Assembly: GCA_023663025.1 (NCBI GenBank)
Contig: JAMPIC010000003.1
Location: 12,036 to 76,035 of the forward strand
Direction: 5' to 3'
DNA length: 64,000 nt
Source of the DNA: Prevotella sp.
GTDB taxonomy: Bacteria; Bacillota; Clostridia; Oscillospirales; Ruminococcaceae
Part shown: one piece after another, positions 53,955-62,939 of the stretch
Layout: each line of letters begins with the position of its first letter
How positions within the stretch are numbered: the first letter of the stretch is position 1
Translations under genes and position numbers: made by a program
Notes under the pieces: generated by a model
Seen by the model: only the letters and a program-made list of their open reading frames with translations
Database searches by the model: none
What the model was told of the DNA's origin: nothing

Positions 53955-54695
53955 ATGCCAAGTGTTTTTTTAAGTCCCTCCACGCAGGAGTGGAACCCGT
54001 ATATAAACGGAGGAAACGAACAGGAATATATGAACATCATCGCCGACAAAATGGAGCCTTACCTCCGTTCGTCTGGCATTGAATTTACAAGGAACGACCC
54101 CGACCGCGACGTCCGCGGAGCGATAAGCGACTCCAATGGCGGCAATTACGACGTGCATCTCGCCCTGCATTCAAACGCGGGCGGCGGACAGTACTCGGGC
54201 AAGCTCAGGGGCGTGGACATTTACTATTCTCCCTATTCGAGCTACAGCAGACAGCTTGCCACGATAATCGCCAATAATATGAAAAGCGTTTACCCCGACC
54301 CGTCAAAGGTTAACACCCGTCCCACAACGTCTCTCGGCGAGGTGACGAGGACAAAGGCGGTGGCTGTTCTGGCGGAGCTGGGATACCACGACAACCGACA
54401 GGATGCGGAGTGGATCAAGGCAAACCTGGACGCAATCGCAAGAAATCTGGTGCAGTCCCTTTGCGACTACTTCGGCATACCCTTTGTCGAAGCCGCTCCC
54501 GTAAGACGTGGAGTAGTTTCCACGGACGGTTCAAACCTCAACATCAGGAAGTACCCCTCCACCGACGCGGCTGTCATCGGCGTTATCCCCAACGGAGCGA
54601 CTATGTCCGTCTACGGTCAGACGGGCAACTGGTACGTTATACGCTACGGCAATACCTACGGCTACGCCGCCGCCGACTTTATCACGTTCGAGTGA
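53955..54695 (+). CDS. N-acetylmuramoyl-L-alanine amidase with SH3 domain
   Basis: The 246-residue protein has an amidase_3 domain (about residues 1-175) and a C-terminal bacterial SH3 domain (about 185-246; LNIRKYPSTDAAVIGVIPNG). Amidases of this type cut the bond between MurNAc and L-Ala in peptidoglycan. Likely zinc ligands and catalytic residues include Glu in NGGNEQEYM, His in LALHSNA and Glu in LAELGYHDN, although the usual first HGG motif is replaced by LSPSTQEW. There is no signal peptide, as in phage-type lysins or spore-released enzymes. AAGGAG lies about 10 bp before the ATG at 53955. Confidence 0.88.
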   Translation: MPSVFLSPSTQEWNPYINGGNEQEYMNIIADKMEPYLRSSGIEFTRNDPDRDVRGAISDSNGGNYDVHLALHSNAGGGQYSGKLRGVDIYYSPYSSYSRQLATIIANNMKSVYPDPSKVNTRPTTSLGEVTRTKAVAVLAELGYHDNRQDAEWIKANLDAIARNLVQSLCDYFGIPFVEAAPVRRGVVSTDGSNLNIRKYPSTDAAVIGVIPNGATMSVYGQTGNWYVIRYGNTYGYAAADFITFE

Positions 54696-54704
54696 TCCGC
54701 CGCT

Positions 54705-54746
54705 TTTTTCGGTACGGGAAAAAATTTCCTCCCGTACCGAAAAAAT
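54705..54746. terminator. Bidirectional-form terminator after the amidase
   Basis: TTTTTTCGGTACGGGA pairs with TCCCGTACCGAAAAAA, a 16-bp perfect stem. Confidence 0.9.
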
Positions 54747-54759
54747 ATTTCCGTAACTG

Positions 54760-54788
54760 TTGAAGTCTGTAAAAAAATGTGGTATAAT
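54760..54788 (+). promoter_or_regulatory. Promoter of the ddl-murI region
   Basis: TTGAAG at 54760 and TATAAT at 54783 are 17 bp apart, with TGTGG before the -10 box. Confidence 0.82.
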
Positions 54789-54851
54789 TTAATATGTATA
54801 GTTATGTACGGTTGCTTATGGCTCGGCATACCGTTTAAAAAGGAGAAGCTT

Positions 54852-55910
54852 ATGTCAAAGATAAAAGTAGCCGTTCTGTTCGGCGGCGTTTCAAACGAAC
54901 ACGAAATATCGCTGATCTCGGCGTCAAACATAATCTCGGCGATACCCAAGGATAAGTACGAGGTCATTCCGATAGGCATTACAAAAAAAGGCAGGTGGCT
55001 TTTCTATCCGGGGGACGTGAGCCTTATCTCTTCGGGCGGCTGGGAATCCCATCCGGACTGCGTTCCCGCGGTCATACTTCCCGACCCCGTGTATAAGGGA
55101 ATAATGAAAGTCTCGAACGGAGCTTATACGGTCAAAAGGATAGACGCCGTGTTTCCCGCTCTGCACGGTCAGAACGGCGAGGACGGGGCTGTTCAGGGAC
55201 TTTTAAAGCTTTCGGGGATACCCTATGTGGGCTGCGATATCATCTCCTCGGCGAACTGTATGGATAAAACCGCCGCTCACAAGATACTGGAGTCGGACGG
55301 TATCCGCATGGCAAGGTGGAGAAGCGTTTCCGTCTCCGAGCTGGGCAGGCTTGACGAGGTATGCGAAAATACCGCCGCAGAGCTTGAATACCCGCTTTTC
55401 GTGAAACCCGCCAACAGCGGCTCGTCCGTGGGAGTGAACAAGGCGAGCTCTTTCGAGGAGCTGAAAAACGCGGTGAAGCTTGCGTTCAGCCACGACAAAA
55501 AGGTCGTCATAGAGGAATTTGTAAAGGGCAGAGAAGTGGAGTGCGCCGTTTTCGGCAAGGATAACCCCTTTGCCTCATCGGTGGGCGAGATCAATTCCTG
55601 CAACGAATTTTACGATTACGAAGCCAAGTACATACTGGGCACGTCGGGACTTTCCATTCCTGCGGATATCCCCGAAACAGCGGCAAGGGAGATCCGTGAG
55701 ACCGCCGTCAGAGCTTTCAGGCTTATGGGCTGCTCGGGACTTGCCCGCGTGGATTTCTTCCTCAAAGAGGACGGAACGGTCGTACTCAACGAGATAAACA
55801 CCATGCCCGGCTTTACGCAGATAAGTATGTATCCCAAGCTTATGGAAAATATGGGCATTTCCCAGTCGGAGCTTGTCGACAAGCTTATTTCTCTCGCGAT
55901 CGAGGGATAA
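54852..55910 (+). CDS. ddl: D-alanine--D-alanine ligase
   Basis: The ligase joins two D-Ala for the peptidoglycan stem. The 352-residue protein has the ATP-grasp fold: LFGGVSNEHEISL at the start, HGQNGEDGAVQGLLKL, the KPANSGSSVGV ATP loop, and EINTMPGFT with metal-binding residues. The omega loop FYDYEAKY has the Tyr expected for a D-Ala-D-Ala rather than D-Ala-D-Lac enzyme. AAGGAG lies 7 bp before the ATG at 54852. The glutamate racemase gene follows by about 100 bp, a natural cell-wall partner. Confidence 0.97.
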   Translation: MSKIKVAVLFGGVSNEHEISLISASNIISAIPKDKYEVIPIGITKKGRWLFYPGDVSLISSGGWESHPDCVPAVILPDPVYKGIMKVSNGAYTVKRIDAVFPALHGQNGEDGAVQGLLKLSGIPYVGCDIISSANCMDKTAAHKILESDGIRMARWRSVSVSELGRLDEVCENTAAELEYPLFVKPANSGSSVGVNKASSFEELKNAVKLAFSHDKKVVIEEFVKGREVECAVFGKDNPFASSVGEINSCNEFYDYEAKYILGTSGLSIPADIPETAAREIRETAVRAFRLMGCSGLARVDFFLKEDGTVVLNEINTMPGFTQISMYPKLMENMGISQSELVDKLISLAIEG

Positions 55911-55981
55911 TACATATTAACGGAGGAATGTTCGGAATTTTGCGGACGCAGAGACGCGGAACACCGCCGGAAAGGAGGACG

Positions 55982-56004
55982 CATTTTCCCCTTGCGGGAA
56001 AATG
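55982..56004 (+). promoter_or_regulatory. Hairpin between Shine-Dalgarno and murI start
   Basis: CATTTTCCC (55982-55990) pairs perfectly with GGGAAAATG (55996-56004) around the loop CTTGC. It separates a strong AAAGGAGG (about 55971-55978) from the start region of murI. If folded, it would bring the ribosome binding site close to the ATG at 56014; the alternative ATG at 56002 is inside the stem. Confidence 0.7.
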
Positions 56005-56013
56005 GTCATAATT

Positions 56014-56832
56014 ATGAATAATAACGCGATAGGCGTATTTGACTCGGGTCTGGGCGGACTGACCTGTCTTAAAGAGCTTAACAAGCTTATCCCAAACGAA
56101 AACGTGATCTATTTCGGCGACACGGCAAGGCTTCCCTACGGGACGCGCAGCCGCGAGACCGTTCTGGAGTACGCTAATCAGGATATCGCTTTTGTGAAGA
56201 AAAAGAACGTCAAAATGATAATCGCCGCCTGCGGAACGGTTTCCTCGGTGCTGGGCAGCGGCAAGACCTCCGACGGGGACGTTCCTTTTACGGGAGTGCT
56301 CCTTCCCGCCGCTCAGGCTGCGTGCGGACTTACCCGCAGCGGCAGGGTGGGCGTTATCGGAACTGAGGCTACGATCAGGTCGGGAGCTTACGGAAAAGCC
56401 ATAAGAGCGATACGTCCCGACGTTTCGGTCATAGGAGCGGCTTGCCCGCTGTTCGTGCCCCTTGTGGAAAACGGCTTCACGTCAAGGGACAACCAAGTCG
56501 CAAAGCTTGTGACGGAACAGTACCTTGCTCCCATCAAGAAAGAGGGCGTTGACACGCTTATTCTGGGCTGCACTCACTATCCCATCATAAGGGACGTTAT
56601 TTCCGACTTTATGGGAAGCTCGGTAACGCTTGTTTCCTCGGGCGAGGAGGCGGCTAAGTACGCCTACAATATGCTTATGAGCAGGGGAATGCTTTCCGAC
56701 CGCAAAGAGCAGGGAACGAACACCTACTACACCTCCGACAGCATAGAGCTTTTCGGGGAAAACGCCCGCGCCTTTTTGGGAAGCTCCCTTAACGGGGACG
56801 TCTTTAAGGTGGGAATTGACGAGCTTATTTAG
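56014..56832 (+). CDS. murI: Glutamate racemase
   Basis: The racemase supplies D-glutamate for peptidoglycan. The 272-residue protein has IGVFDSGLGGLT at the start and FGDTARLPYG after it. The two catalytic Cys regions are AACGTVSS (normally ACNTAS) and LGCTHYP. I give the ATG at 56014, but the ATG at 56002 in the same frame is possible; a hairpin lies between the strong Shine-Dalgarno and both. The gene follows ddl. Confidence 0.95.
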   Translation: MNNNAIGVFDSGLGGLTCLKELNKLIPNENVIYFGDTARLPYGTRSRETVLEYANQDIAFVKKKNVKMIIAACGTVSSVLGSGKTSDGDVPFTGVLLPAAQAACGLTRSGRVGVIGTEATIRSGAYGKAIRAIRPDVSVIGAACPLFVPLVENGFTSRDNQVAKLVTEQYLAPIKKEGVDTLILGCTHYPIIRDVISDFMGSSVTLVSSGEEAAKYAYNMLMSRGMLSDRKEQGTNTYYTSDSIELFGENARAFLGSSLNGDVFKVGIDELI

Positions 56833-56916
56833 ACGAAAGTGTTTTGGAACATAAAATGTGCATAATAACAGTACCGGCAGGTACTTTATATAGGATACAC
56901 AGAAAAGAGGGATAAA

Positions 56917-57336
56917 ATGGAAAAGAATGTTCTGATAAATCTTACAAGCATAAATACCGTGGACGACGACAGCTCCAAAACGGAGCTTACCACGTCGGGC
57001 ACGCTGAGAAGCCTGAAAAACGGCGGCTTCGAGCTTAAATACGAGGAATCCGAGGTAACGGGCTTCGGCGGTTCCACCACAAGGCTGACCATGCATGGCA
57101 ACAGCCTTGTGAACCTGAACCGCACAGGTACCGCCACCTCCGACCTGATACTCGAAAAGGACAAGAAGCACCACTGTCACTACGGCACGCCCTACGGCGA
57201 TTTCACAATGGGAATTTTTACCCACTGCATCGACAACAATATCGGCGAGGACGGCGGCGATCTGTACCTTAAGTACACGGTGGACATCAATTCCAGCTAT
57301 GTGTCCGACAACGAGATATTCATTACAATAAGCTGA
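56917..57336 (+). CDS. DUF1934 beta-barrel protein (YwiB-like)
   Basis: The 139-residue protein matches the DUF1934/YwiB family of small beta-barrel proteins, with GTLRSLKNGGFELKYEESE and TPYGDFTMGIFT as typical parts. It lies 24 bp upstream of argS, the same arrangement as ywiB-argS in Bacillus, so cotranscription is likely. Its biochemical role is not known. AAAGAGGG precedes the ATG. Confidence 0.9.
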   Translation: MEKNVLINLTSINTVDDDSSKTELTTSGTLRSLKNGGFELKYEESEVTGFGGSTTRLTMHGNSLVNLNRTGTATSDLILEKDKKHHCHYGTPYGDFTMGIFTHCIDNNIGEDGGDLYLKYTVDINSSYVSDNEIFITIS

Positions 57337-57360
57337 TTTTCGGCTGAAAGGAAGATAAAA

Positions 57361-59121
57361 ATGACAAATCCTATCAAACGCGCTTCCGAGGAGCTTCGGG
57401 AGATACTTATGTCCGCTCTGGGAAGGCTTGTTTCCGAGGGGAAGATCGAGGCTGCGCCCTTGCCGGCGTTTAACGTTGAAATACCGCAGGACAAGTCCCA
57501 TGGGGACTTTGCTTCCAATATCGCGCTTGCCTGCGCGAAGCCGCTGAGATCCGCGCCGAGGAAGATCGCCGAGCTTATCTGCGAAGCGGCGGTTCTTGAC
57601 GGAACTTCTTTCAAGCGGGTGGAAATCGCGGGTCCCGGCTTCATAAACTTTTTCCTGTCGGGAAATTGGTTCTCGGGCGTTGTGTCCGGCGTGCTCCGCG
57701 AAAAGGAAAATTACGGCAGAACCGACAGCGGAGCGGGTAAAAGCGTCCTTGTGGAATTTGTTTCCGCAAACCCGACCGGACCTATGCACATAGGCAACGC
57801 ACGCGGCGGAGCTATCGGCGACGGACTTTGCTCTGTGCTGGACTGGGCGGGCTACAGAGTGGAGCGGGAGTTCTATGTGAACGACGCCGGAAACCAGATC
57901 GAGAAGTTCGGCAAGTCCCTCGATTTGCGGTACTGCCAGCTTTGCTCCGAAGCGGGACAGGCTCTCGCGGAAAAATATCCCGATACCGAGGAGCTTAGCC
58001 AAGCGGTCTATAACGATACCGAAACTTTCCCCATGCCCGAGGACGTTTATCTGGGCGCGGACATAATCGTCCACGCAAAGAATTTCTGCGATGAATACGG
58101 CGCGGACTTTATGGGCAAGTCCGAGGAGGAGCGCAGGGAGGCTCTCGTTGCTTTTGCGCTTCCTAAAAATATCCAAAAACTGGAGGACGACCTGCGCAAG
58201 TACCGCATTGAGTACGACACCTGGTTCAAGGAAAGCTCTCTCCACAGCAGCGGCGCGGTAAAGGAAGTCATCGAGCTGCTGAAAAAGAGCGGTCACACCT
58301 ACGAGCAGGAGGGCGCGCTGTGGTTTAAGTCCTCCGATTTCGGGGACGAAAAGGACAGGGTGCTTGTCCGCGCAAACGGCGTACCTACTTACTTTGTGCC
58401 CGATATTGCCTATCACTACAACAAGCTTGTGACCCGCGGCTTCGATACCGCGATAGATATTCTCGGAGCGGATCACCACGGCTACGTCCCCAGAATGAAA
58501 GCCGCCATGGAAGCTTTGGGCATCGATCCCAATCGCTTTAACGCAATAATCATGCAGATGGTGCGCCTTGTCAAGAACGGCGAGACATACAAGCTTTCCA
58601 AGCGTTCGGGAAAAGCCGTCACCCTCGAGACGCTGCTTGACGAGATACCCATAGACGCGGCAAGGTACTTTTTCAATCTGCGGGAAGCCAACTCCCACTT
58701 TGAATTCGACCTTGACCTTGCGATAGAGCAGTCCTCGAAAAATCCCGTGTACTATGTCCAGTACGCCCACGCGCGTATCTGTTCCGTTATAAGAAACCTC
58801 GCCGCCGAGGGATTTTCGCCGAAAGAGCTGACTTTGGAGCAGCTCAACGCGCTGAATGCTCCCGAGGAGATCGAGCTTATCCGCCACATCGCGTCCTTCC
58901 CCAACACTGTGGACGCCGCGGCAAGGGACTGCGACCCCTCAAAGATAACCCGTTACAGTCAGGAGCTTGCAACGCTGTTCCATAAGTTCTACGACAAGTG
59001 CCGCATAAAGGGAGCGGAGGAGCAGCTTCTGTACGCCCGTCTCAGCCTTTGCGACGCGGTAAGGATCACTCTCAGGAACACGTTTGCCATATTGAAGATC
59101 GACTGTCCCGAAAGAATGTAA
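57361..59121 (+). CDS. argS: Arginyl-tRNA synthetase
   Basis: The 586-residue class I synthetase charges tRNA-Arg. It has the N-terminal Add-1 domain (DKSHGDFASNIALACAKPL), the HIGH motif in NPTGPMHIGNARGG, and a KMSKS-like KLSKRSGKAVTL. The C-terminal DALR anticodon-binding domain covers about residues 470-586. AAAGGAAG precedes the ATG. Length and order are normal for the family. Confidence 0.98.
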   Translation: MTNPIKRASEELREILMSALGRLVSEGKIEAAPLPAFNVEIPQDKSHGDFASNIALACAKPLRSAPRKIAELICEAAVLDGTSFKRVEIAGPGFINFFLSGNWFSGVVSGVLREKENYGRTDSGAGKSVLVEFVSANPTGPMHIGNARGGAIGDGLCSVLDWAGYRVEREFYVNDAGNQIEKFGKSLDLRYCQLCSEAGQALAEKYPDTEELSQAVYNDTETFPMPEDVYLGADIIVHAKNFCDEYGADFMGKSEEERREALVAFALPKNIQKLEDDLRKYRIEYDTWFKESSLHSSGAVKEVIELLKKSGHTYEQEGALWFKSSDFGDEKDRVLVRANGVPTYFVPDIAYHYNKLVTRGFDTAIDILGADHHGYVPRMKAAMEALGIDPNRFNAIIMQMVRLVKNGETYKLSKRSGKAVTLETLLDEIPIDAARYFFNLREANSHFEFDLDLAIEQSSKNPVYYVQYAHARICSVIRNLAAEGFSPKELTLEQLNALNAPEEIELIRHIASFPNTVDAAARDCDPSKITRYSQELATLFHKFYDKCRIKGAEEQLLYARLSLCDAVRITLRNTFAILKIDCPERM

Positions 59122-59171
59122 AATCTTTCGCTGCATTGCCTGTTGCTGACGCAAAACCTTACAGATAAATT

Positions 59172-59201
59172 AAAGCCGCATACCAACTTGTATGCGGCTT
59201 T
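59172..59201. terminator. Bidirectional terminator between argS and oadB
   Basis: AAAGCCGCATAC pairs with GTATGCGGCTTT around a six-base loop, and T-rich sequence follows on the plus strand. Confidence 0.92.
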
Positions 59202-59207
59202 GTTTCT

Positions 59208-60398
59208 TTATATAATGCTGAGCAGTACGCCCGCTGCGACCGCCGAACCGATAACGCCCGCGACGTTCGGTCCCATGGCATGCATTAGCAGGAAGTTTGT
59301 GGGATTTTCCTGTGCGCCGACCTTTTGGGAAACACGCGCCGCCATAGGAACTGCGGATACGCCCGCCGAACCGATAAGGGGATTTACCTTGCCCTTTGTT
59401 ACAACGTACATAATCTTGCCGAAAAGCACGCCTGCGGCTGTACCGATACTGAACGCGATAACGCCGAGGAAAATAACCTTTGCGAATGAGAGATTGAGTA
59501 TCTTATCCGCTTGAGTGGTAGCTCCCACGGAAACGCCCAAGAAAATCGTTACAATGTTCATAAGCGCATTCTGCGCCGTGTCAACGAGACGGTTGCAAAC
59601 TCCGCTTTCTTTCAGCAGGTTGCCGAGCATGAGCATTCCCACCAGAGGAGCTGCCGAGGGGACAAGCAGGGAGATTACGATAGTCACGGCAATGGGGAAT
59701 ATGATCTTTTCCGTTTTGGATACCGTCCTGAGCTGCTCCATAACGACGGAACGCTCTTTTTTGGTGGTGAGCAGCCTCATGATAGGCGGCTGGATTATCG
59801 GCACAAGCGCCATATAGGTGTACGCCGCGAGAGCGATAGTACCCGTATCGATCGTGTCGGTCGGTTTCAGCAGCTTGCTGGAAACGTAAATAGCCGTAGG
59901 ACCGTCCGCGCCGCCGATAATGGCGATAGAACCCGCTTCCGTGGCGGACATTCCGAGAAGAGCCGCGCCGATAAAGGTAATGAAGATACCCGCCTGAGCG
60001 GCAGCTCCCAGCAGGAAGCTTTTGGGGTTCGCGATAAGAGGGGAGAAGTCGGTCATCGTTCCTATGCCGAGGAAAATCAGCGGGGGATAGACCTGGAGCT
60101 TTACTCCCAGATACAGCAGATCAAGCAGACCGCCGTTTGTAAGTACGTTGAGAACGTCGATATGTCCCTCTTCGTTGATGATGAACAGGTCGGGGTTGTA
60201 AAGTCCCGAAAGGGGGAGATTTGTAAGAAGCATACCGAACGAGATCGGCAGCAGCAGAAGCGGTTCAAATTTTTTGGCGATGGCAAGATACATGAATACG
60301 AAAGAGATGAGGATCATAATGATCTCTTTGATTCCGATAGCCGCGAAGCCGCTTGTCTCGGCGAGACTGACGATCGCGTCCTTAAATATCTCAAACAT
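59208..60398 (-). CDS. oadB: Sodium-pumping decarboxylase beta subunit
   Basis: The 396-residue protein has about 9-11 membrane segments and matches the beta subunit of Na+-translocating decarboxylases (oxaloacetate, methylmalonyl-CoA or glutaconyl-CoA). The conserved SIAIIGGADGPTAIYV segment holds the Asp central to Na+ transport. It couples decarboxylation to Na+ export. It lies 30 bp after the gamma/delta-type subunit gene; no biotin carrier or alpha subunit gene is in the window, so the substrate is open. Confidence 0.94.
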   Translation of the reverse strand: MFEIFKDAIVSLAETSGFAAIGIKEIIMILISFVFMYLAIAKKFEPLLLLPISFGMLLTNLPLSGLYNPDLFIINEEGHIDVLNVLTNGGLLDLLYLGVKLQVYPPLIFLGIGTMTDFSPLIANPKSFLLGAAAQAGIFITFIGAALLGMSATEAGSIAIIGGADGPTAIYVSSKLLKPTDTIDTGTIALAAYTYMALVPIIQPPIMRLLTTKKERSVVMEQLRTVSKTEKIIFPIAVTIVISLLVPSAAPLVGMLMLGNLLKESGVCNRLVDTAQNALMNIVTIFLGVSVGATTQADKILNLSFAKVIFLGVIAFSIGTAAGVLFGKIMYVVTKGKVNPLIGSAGVSAVPMAARVSQKVGAQENPTNFLLMHAMGPNVAGVIGSAVAAGVLLSII

Positions 60399-60428
60399 TA
60401 TAACATATCCTTTCTGTGATTGGTTGCG

Positions 60429-60818
60429 TTAGAACGGGTTTGTGGATTCCCTTAATCCCGCCGAAGCCCATGCGTTTCTTGCGGGAGCTCCGTTTGAAGC
60501 CGCTTTGACCGACTTTATTCTGTAGGACGTACCGTCCGCCGCGCTCATCATAGCCACAGCCGCGGAAATTACCGCGATGATCTCGCCGCCGTCCTCGGAC
60601 TGAGCCGTCTGTGCGGGAGCTGCCGCCGGAGCCGCTTTCGGTGCGGGAGCTGTATCGGCTTTGACTTCCGCAGCCGCCTTTTTATTTTTGCCCGCCGTCT
60701 TGAATATCCAGCCTATGAGACTTATAAACGCAATGAGCAGGACAAGTCCCAGAAAGACCACAACAAGACCTGTTATCACTACGGCAAACACATAAGATAG
60801 ATCCATTTGCATTCCCAT
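60429..60818 (-). CDS. oadG: OadG-type subunit of sodium-pumping decarboxylase
   Basis: The 129-residue protein has one membrane segment near the N-terminus (about residues 8-33), then an Ala/Pro-rich linker and a short C-terminal part with IIAVISAAVAMMSAADGTSYRIKSV. This is the layout of OadG/MmdD-type subunits that hold the decarboxylase complex together. I chose the ATG at 60818, which follows AAGGAG; an earlier ATG would include that site. It precedes oadB in the same operon. Confidence 0.88.
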   Translation of the reverse strand: MGMQMDLSYVFAVVITGLVVVFLGLVLLIAFISLIGWIFKTAGKNKKAAAEVKADTAPAPKAAPAAAPAQTAQSEDGGEIIAVISAAVAMMSAADGTSYRIKSVKAASNGAPARNAWASAGLRESTNPF

Positions 60819-60849
60819 AAAAAAGACTCCTTTAATCAATATCTAATTA

Positions 60850-60878
60850 ATTATACCTCATTTTGGCTGAATTTGCAA
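60850..60878 (-). promoter_or_regulatory. Promoter of oadG-oadB
   Basis: On the minus strand TTGCAA (60873-60878) and TATAAT (60850-60855) are 17 bp apart. Confidence 0.85.
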
Positions 60879-60948
60879 CATCTTTTTTGATAAAAAAATA
60901 ACAATTTATAATTTATTTTAAGGAAATTTTATGAACATCTTCCACAAA

Positions 60949-60979
60949 AAAACAGCGGGGCGTTTTGCTCCGCTGTTTT
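60949..60979 (-). terminator. Terminator after the leucine-rich-repeat gene
   Basis: AAAACAGCGG pairs with CCGCTGTTTT; on the minus strand T residues follow the stem. Confidence 0.87.
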
Positions 60980-60984
60980 TGTTT

Positions 60985-61839
60985 TTAACCGTTTACTGCT
61001 GCGTACAAATCTTCCCAATCGTTTTCGTGGGTGTATTCGTTCCCGTTGTATGTAATTGTCAATGCGTCGCAATGACCAAAAGCGTAATTGTCCAAAAATT
61101 CTACACTGTCGGGCAGAGTTAAGCTTCTTAAGCTTTTACAGCCCGTAAACGCATTATCTTTAATTTTTGTTAAATTTTGGGGAATGTTAACATTTTTTAG
61201 ACTTCTGCAATCGAAAAATATTTGGGATTCAATCTCGGTTATATTTTCCGAAAGCGTAACATCTTCAAGATTTTTGCAGCAGCTAAAAGCGCTTTTTCCT
61301 ATCACCGTAACGCTGTCGGGAATTACAATACTTTTAAGATTATCGCAGCTGTAAAACGCGCCTTCGCCGATTTCGGTCACGCCGTCGGGAATTGTTATAG
61401 TTTCGATACTTTTGCAGAATGAAAGGGCGGACTTTCCTAATTTGGTAAAGCTGTCGGGGATTTCCACAGATTTTACGCTTTTATTTTCTATTCTGAATTC
61501 TACAACAGGGTCGCCGTCAAGCTCTGTGGGTATGCGTATTGCTTCGGCTTCTCCTTTGTATTTTTCAATTATAACGCCCTTAAGTACCGCGTCATAGCTG
61601 TACTGAAAATCCTCCGCAGGGGGCTCAACAATTTCGGGCGTTGTTTCCGCTGTTTCTTCGGGGACTTCCGCCGTTTCCGCTTTTGTTTTCACGGTTTCCG
61701 CAGCTTCTGTTTTAAAGGTTTCCAACGCCATTGTCGTGGTAGTTTCAACCTCGGCAGACCCGCCGTCTCCTCCGCAGGCAGTCAGCGAAACGGTCAGAGC
61801 CAGCGCCGCCGCAAGCGCTGTGATTTTTTTGATATTCAT
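60985..61839 (-). CDS. BspA-type leucine-rich-repeat lipoprotein
   Basis: The 284-residue protein has a lipoprotein signal (lipobox SLTAC), an 80-residue linker rich in Thr, Glu and Ala, and then about five or six LRR_5 repeats of the BspA type, each near 23 residues with the core IxIPDSVTxIGxxAFxxC. Such repeats mediate binding at the cell surface. It is a single-gene unit. I chose the ATG at 61839, which follows AAGGGG. Confidence 0.9.
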   Translation of the reverse strand: MNIKKITALAAALALTVSLTACGGDGGSAEVETTTTMALETFKTEAAETVKTKAETAEVPEETAETTPEIVEPPAEDFQYSYDAVLKGVIIEKYKGEAEAIRIPTELDGDPVVEFRIENKSVKSVEIPDSFTKLGKSALSFCKSIETITIPDGVTEIGEGAFYSCDNLKSIVIPDSVTVIGKSAFSCCKNLEDVTLSENITEIESQIFFDCRSLKNVNIPQNLTKIKDNAFTGCKSLRSLTLPDSVEFLDNYAFGHCDALTITYNGNEYTHENDWEDLYAAVNG

Positions 61840-62093
61840 AATTCCGATACCCCTTTTCATAAATTTGCCGAAAGAAAAATAACATGTATAGATTATACCA
61901 AAATGTAAACGCCGTTTGGTGAACGCATTGTTTTTTTTTTTTTGAACAAACGGTGAATTATTTAACCCCCAAAGACAAAAGAAAATTAATATTTTTCGCG
62001 AATTATTAACATAATATTCACTAATTAGACTTTTTTCGACAGAAAAAATAACGTATACTTACTTTAAGTAATTATACGAAAGGGGCACTTTTC

Positions 62094-62891
62094 ATGCTGA
62101 AGCTGATCGACTCCATTCTCGGATTTATCCCCACGCTGCTGCTGGCGATAATCGTTTTTGTTGTGGGATTTTTCCTCAACAAGCTTATTCTGAACATTTT
62201 CGCCAAAGGCGCGGAACACAGCAAGCTGGATCAGACCGTCAACAAGTTTCTTTCCTCGGTCATTAAAATCGTTGTGACCGCCATTGTCATTATCGTTGTA
62301 CTTAGTATCCTCGGCATTCCGATGACCTCCATTATTACTGTGCTGGGCACAATGGGCGTGGCTGTAGGTCTCGCTCTCAAGGACAGCCTTTCCAATGTGG
62401 CTGGAGGGGTTATCCTGCTCATCAACCGCACTCTCAAGGTGGGCGACTATGTTGACATCGGAGCGTATTCCGGAACGGTGGACGAGGTGTCCATACTCTT
62501 TACAAAAATTACCACTGTTGACAACAAGGACATTTTTATCCCGAACGGCACAGTCGCGACTTCCGCGATAACCAATTACAGCATGGAGGGCAACAGGCGC
62601 GTTGACCTTGTTTTCGGGATTTCCTACGATAACGACCACAAAAAGGCGATATCCGCGATCAACAGCGTTATCGAAAAGCACCCGCTTATCGTCAAGGAGC
62701 TTGAATCCTTTGTAAGGCTCGGCGAGCTGGGCGCAAGCTCCCTGAACATCACCGTAAGGGTCTGGACGAAAAACGCCGACTACTGGACGGTTTATTTCGA
62801 CCTGATCGAACAGGTAAAGGAAAAATTCGACGCGGAAAATATTGTCATTCCTTACAATCAGATGGACGTTCACGTTGTTGACAAAAAGTAA
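62094..62891 (+). CDS. mscS: Small-conductance mechanosensitive channel
   Basis: The 265-residue protein has three membrane segments (about residues 10-32, 56-78 and 80-108), of which the last is the Gly/Ala-rich TM3 pore helix GTMGVAVGLALKDSLSNVAGG. The cytoplasmic beta domain follows (GDYVDIGAYSGTVDEVSILFT, then FIPNG). It opens on membrane tension to release solutes under osmotic downshock. AAGGGG lies about 8 bp before the ATG. Confidence 0.95.
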   Translation: MLKLIDSILGFIPTLLLAIIVFVVGFFLNKLILNIFAKGAEHSKLDQTVNKFLSSVIKIVVTAIVIIVVLSILGIPMTSIITVLGTMGVAVGLALKDSLSNVAGGVILLINRTLKVGDYVDIGAYSGTVDEVSILFTKITTVDNKDIFIPNGTVATSAITNYSMEGNRRVDLVFGISYDNDHKKAISAINSVIEKHPLIVKELESFVRLGELGASSLNITVRVWTKNADYWTVYFDLIEQVKEKFDAENIVIPYNQMDVHVVDKK

Positions 62892-62901
62892 TATGCCAAG
62901 A

Positions 62902-62939
62902 AAAACGGCAGTAAAGTTCAAAAGCTTTACTGCCGTTTT
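62902..62939. terminator. Bidirectional terminator between mscS and dapB
   Basis: AAAACGGCAGTAAAG pairs with CTTTACTGCCGTTTT; T or A runs flank both sides of this convergent junction. Confidence 0.93.

Noticed and set aside
56482..58887. An 801-codon open frame antisense to murI and argS
   Set aside because: It mirrors two well-supported genes on the plus strand and matches no protein pattern I know; such antisense frames arise from codon bias in long genes.
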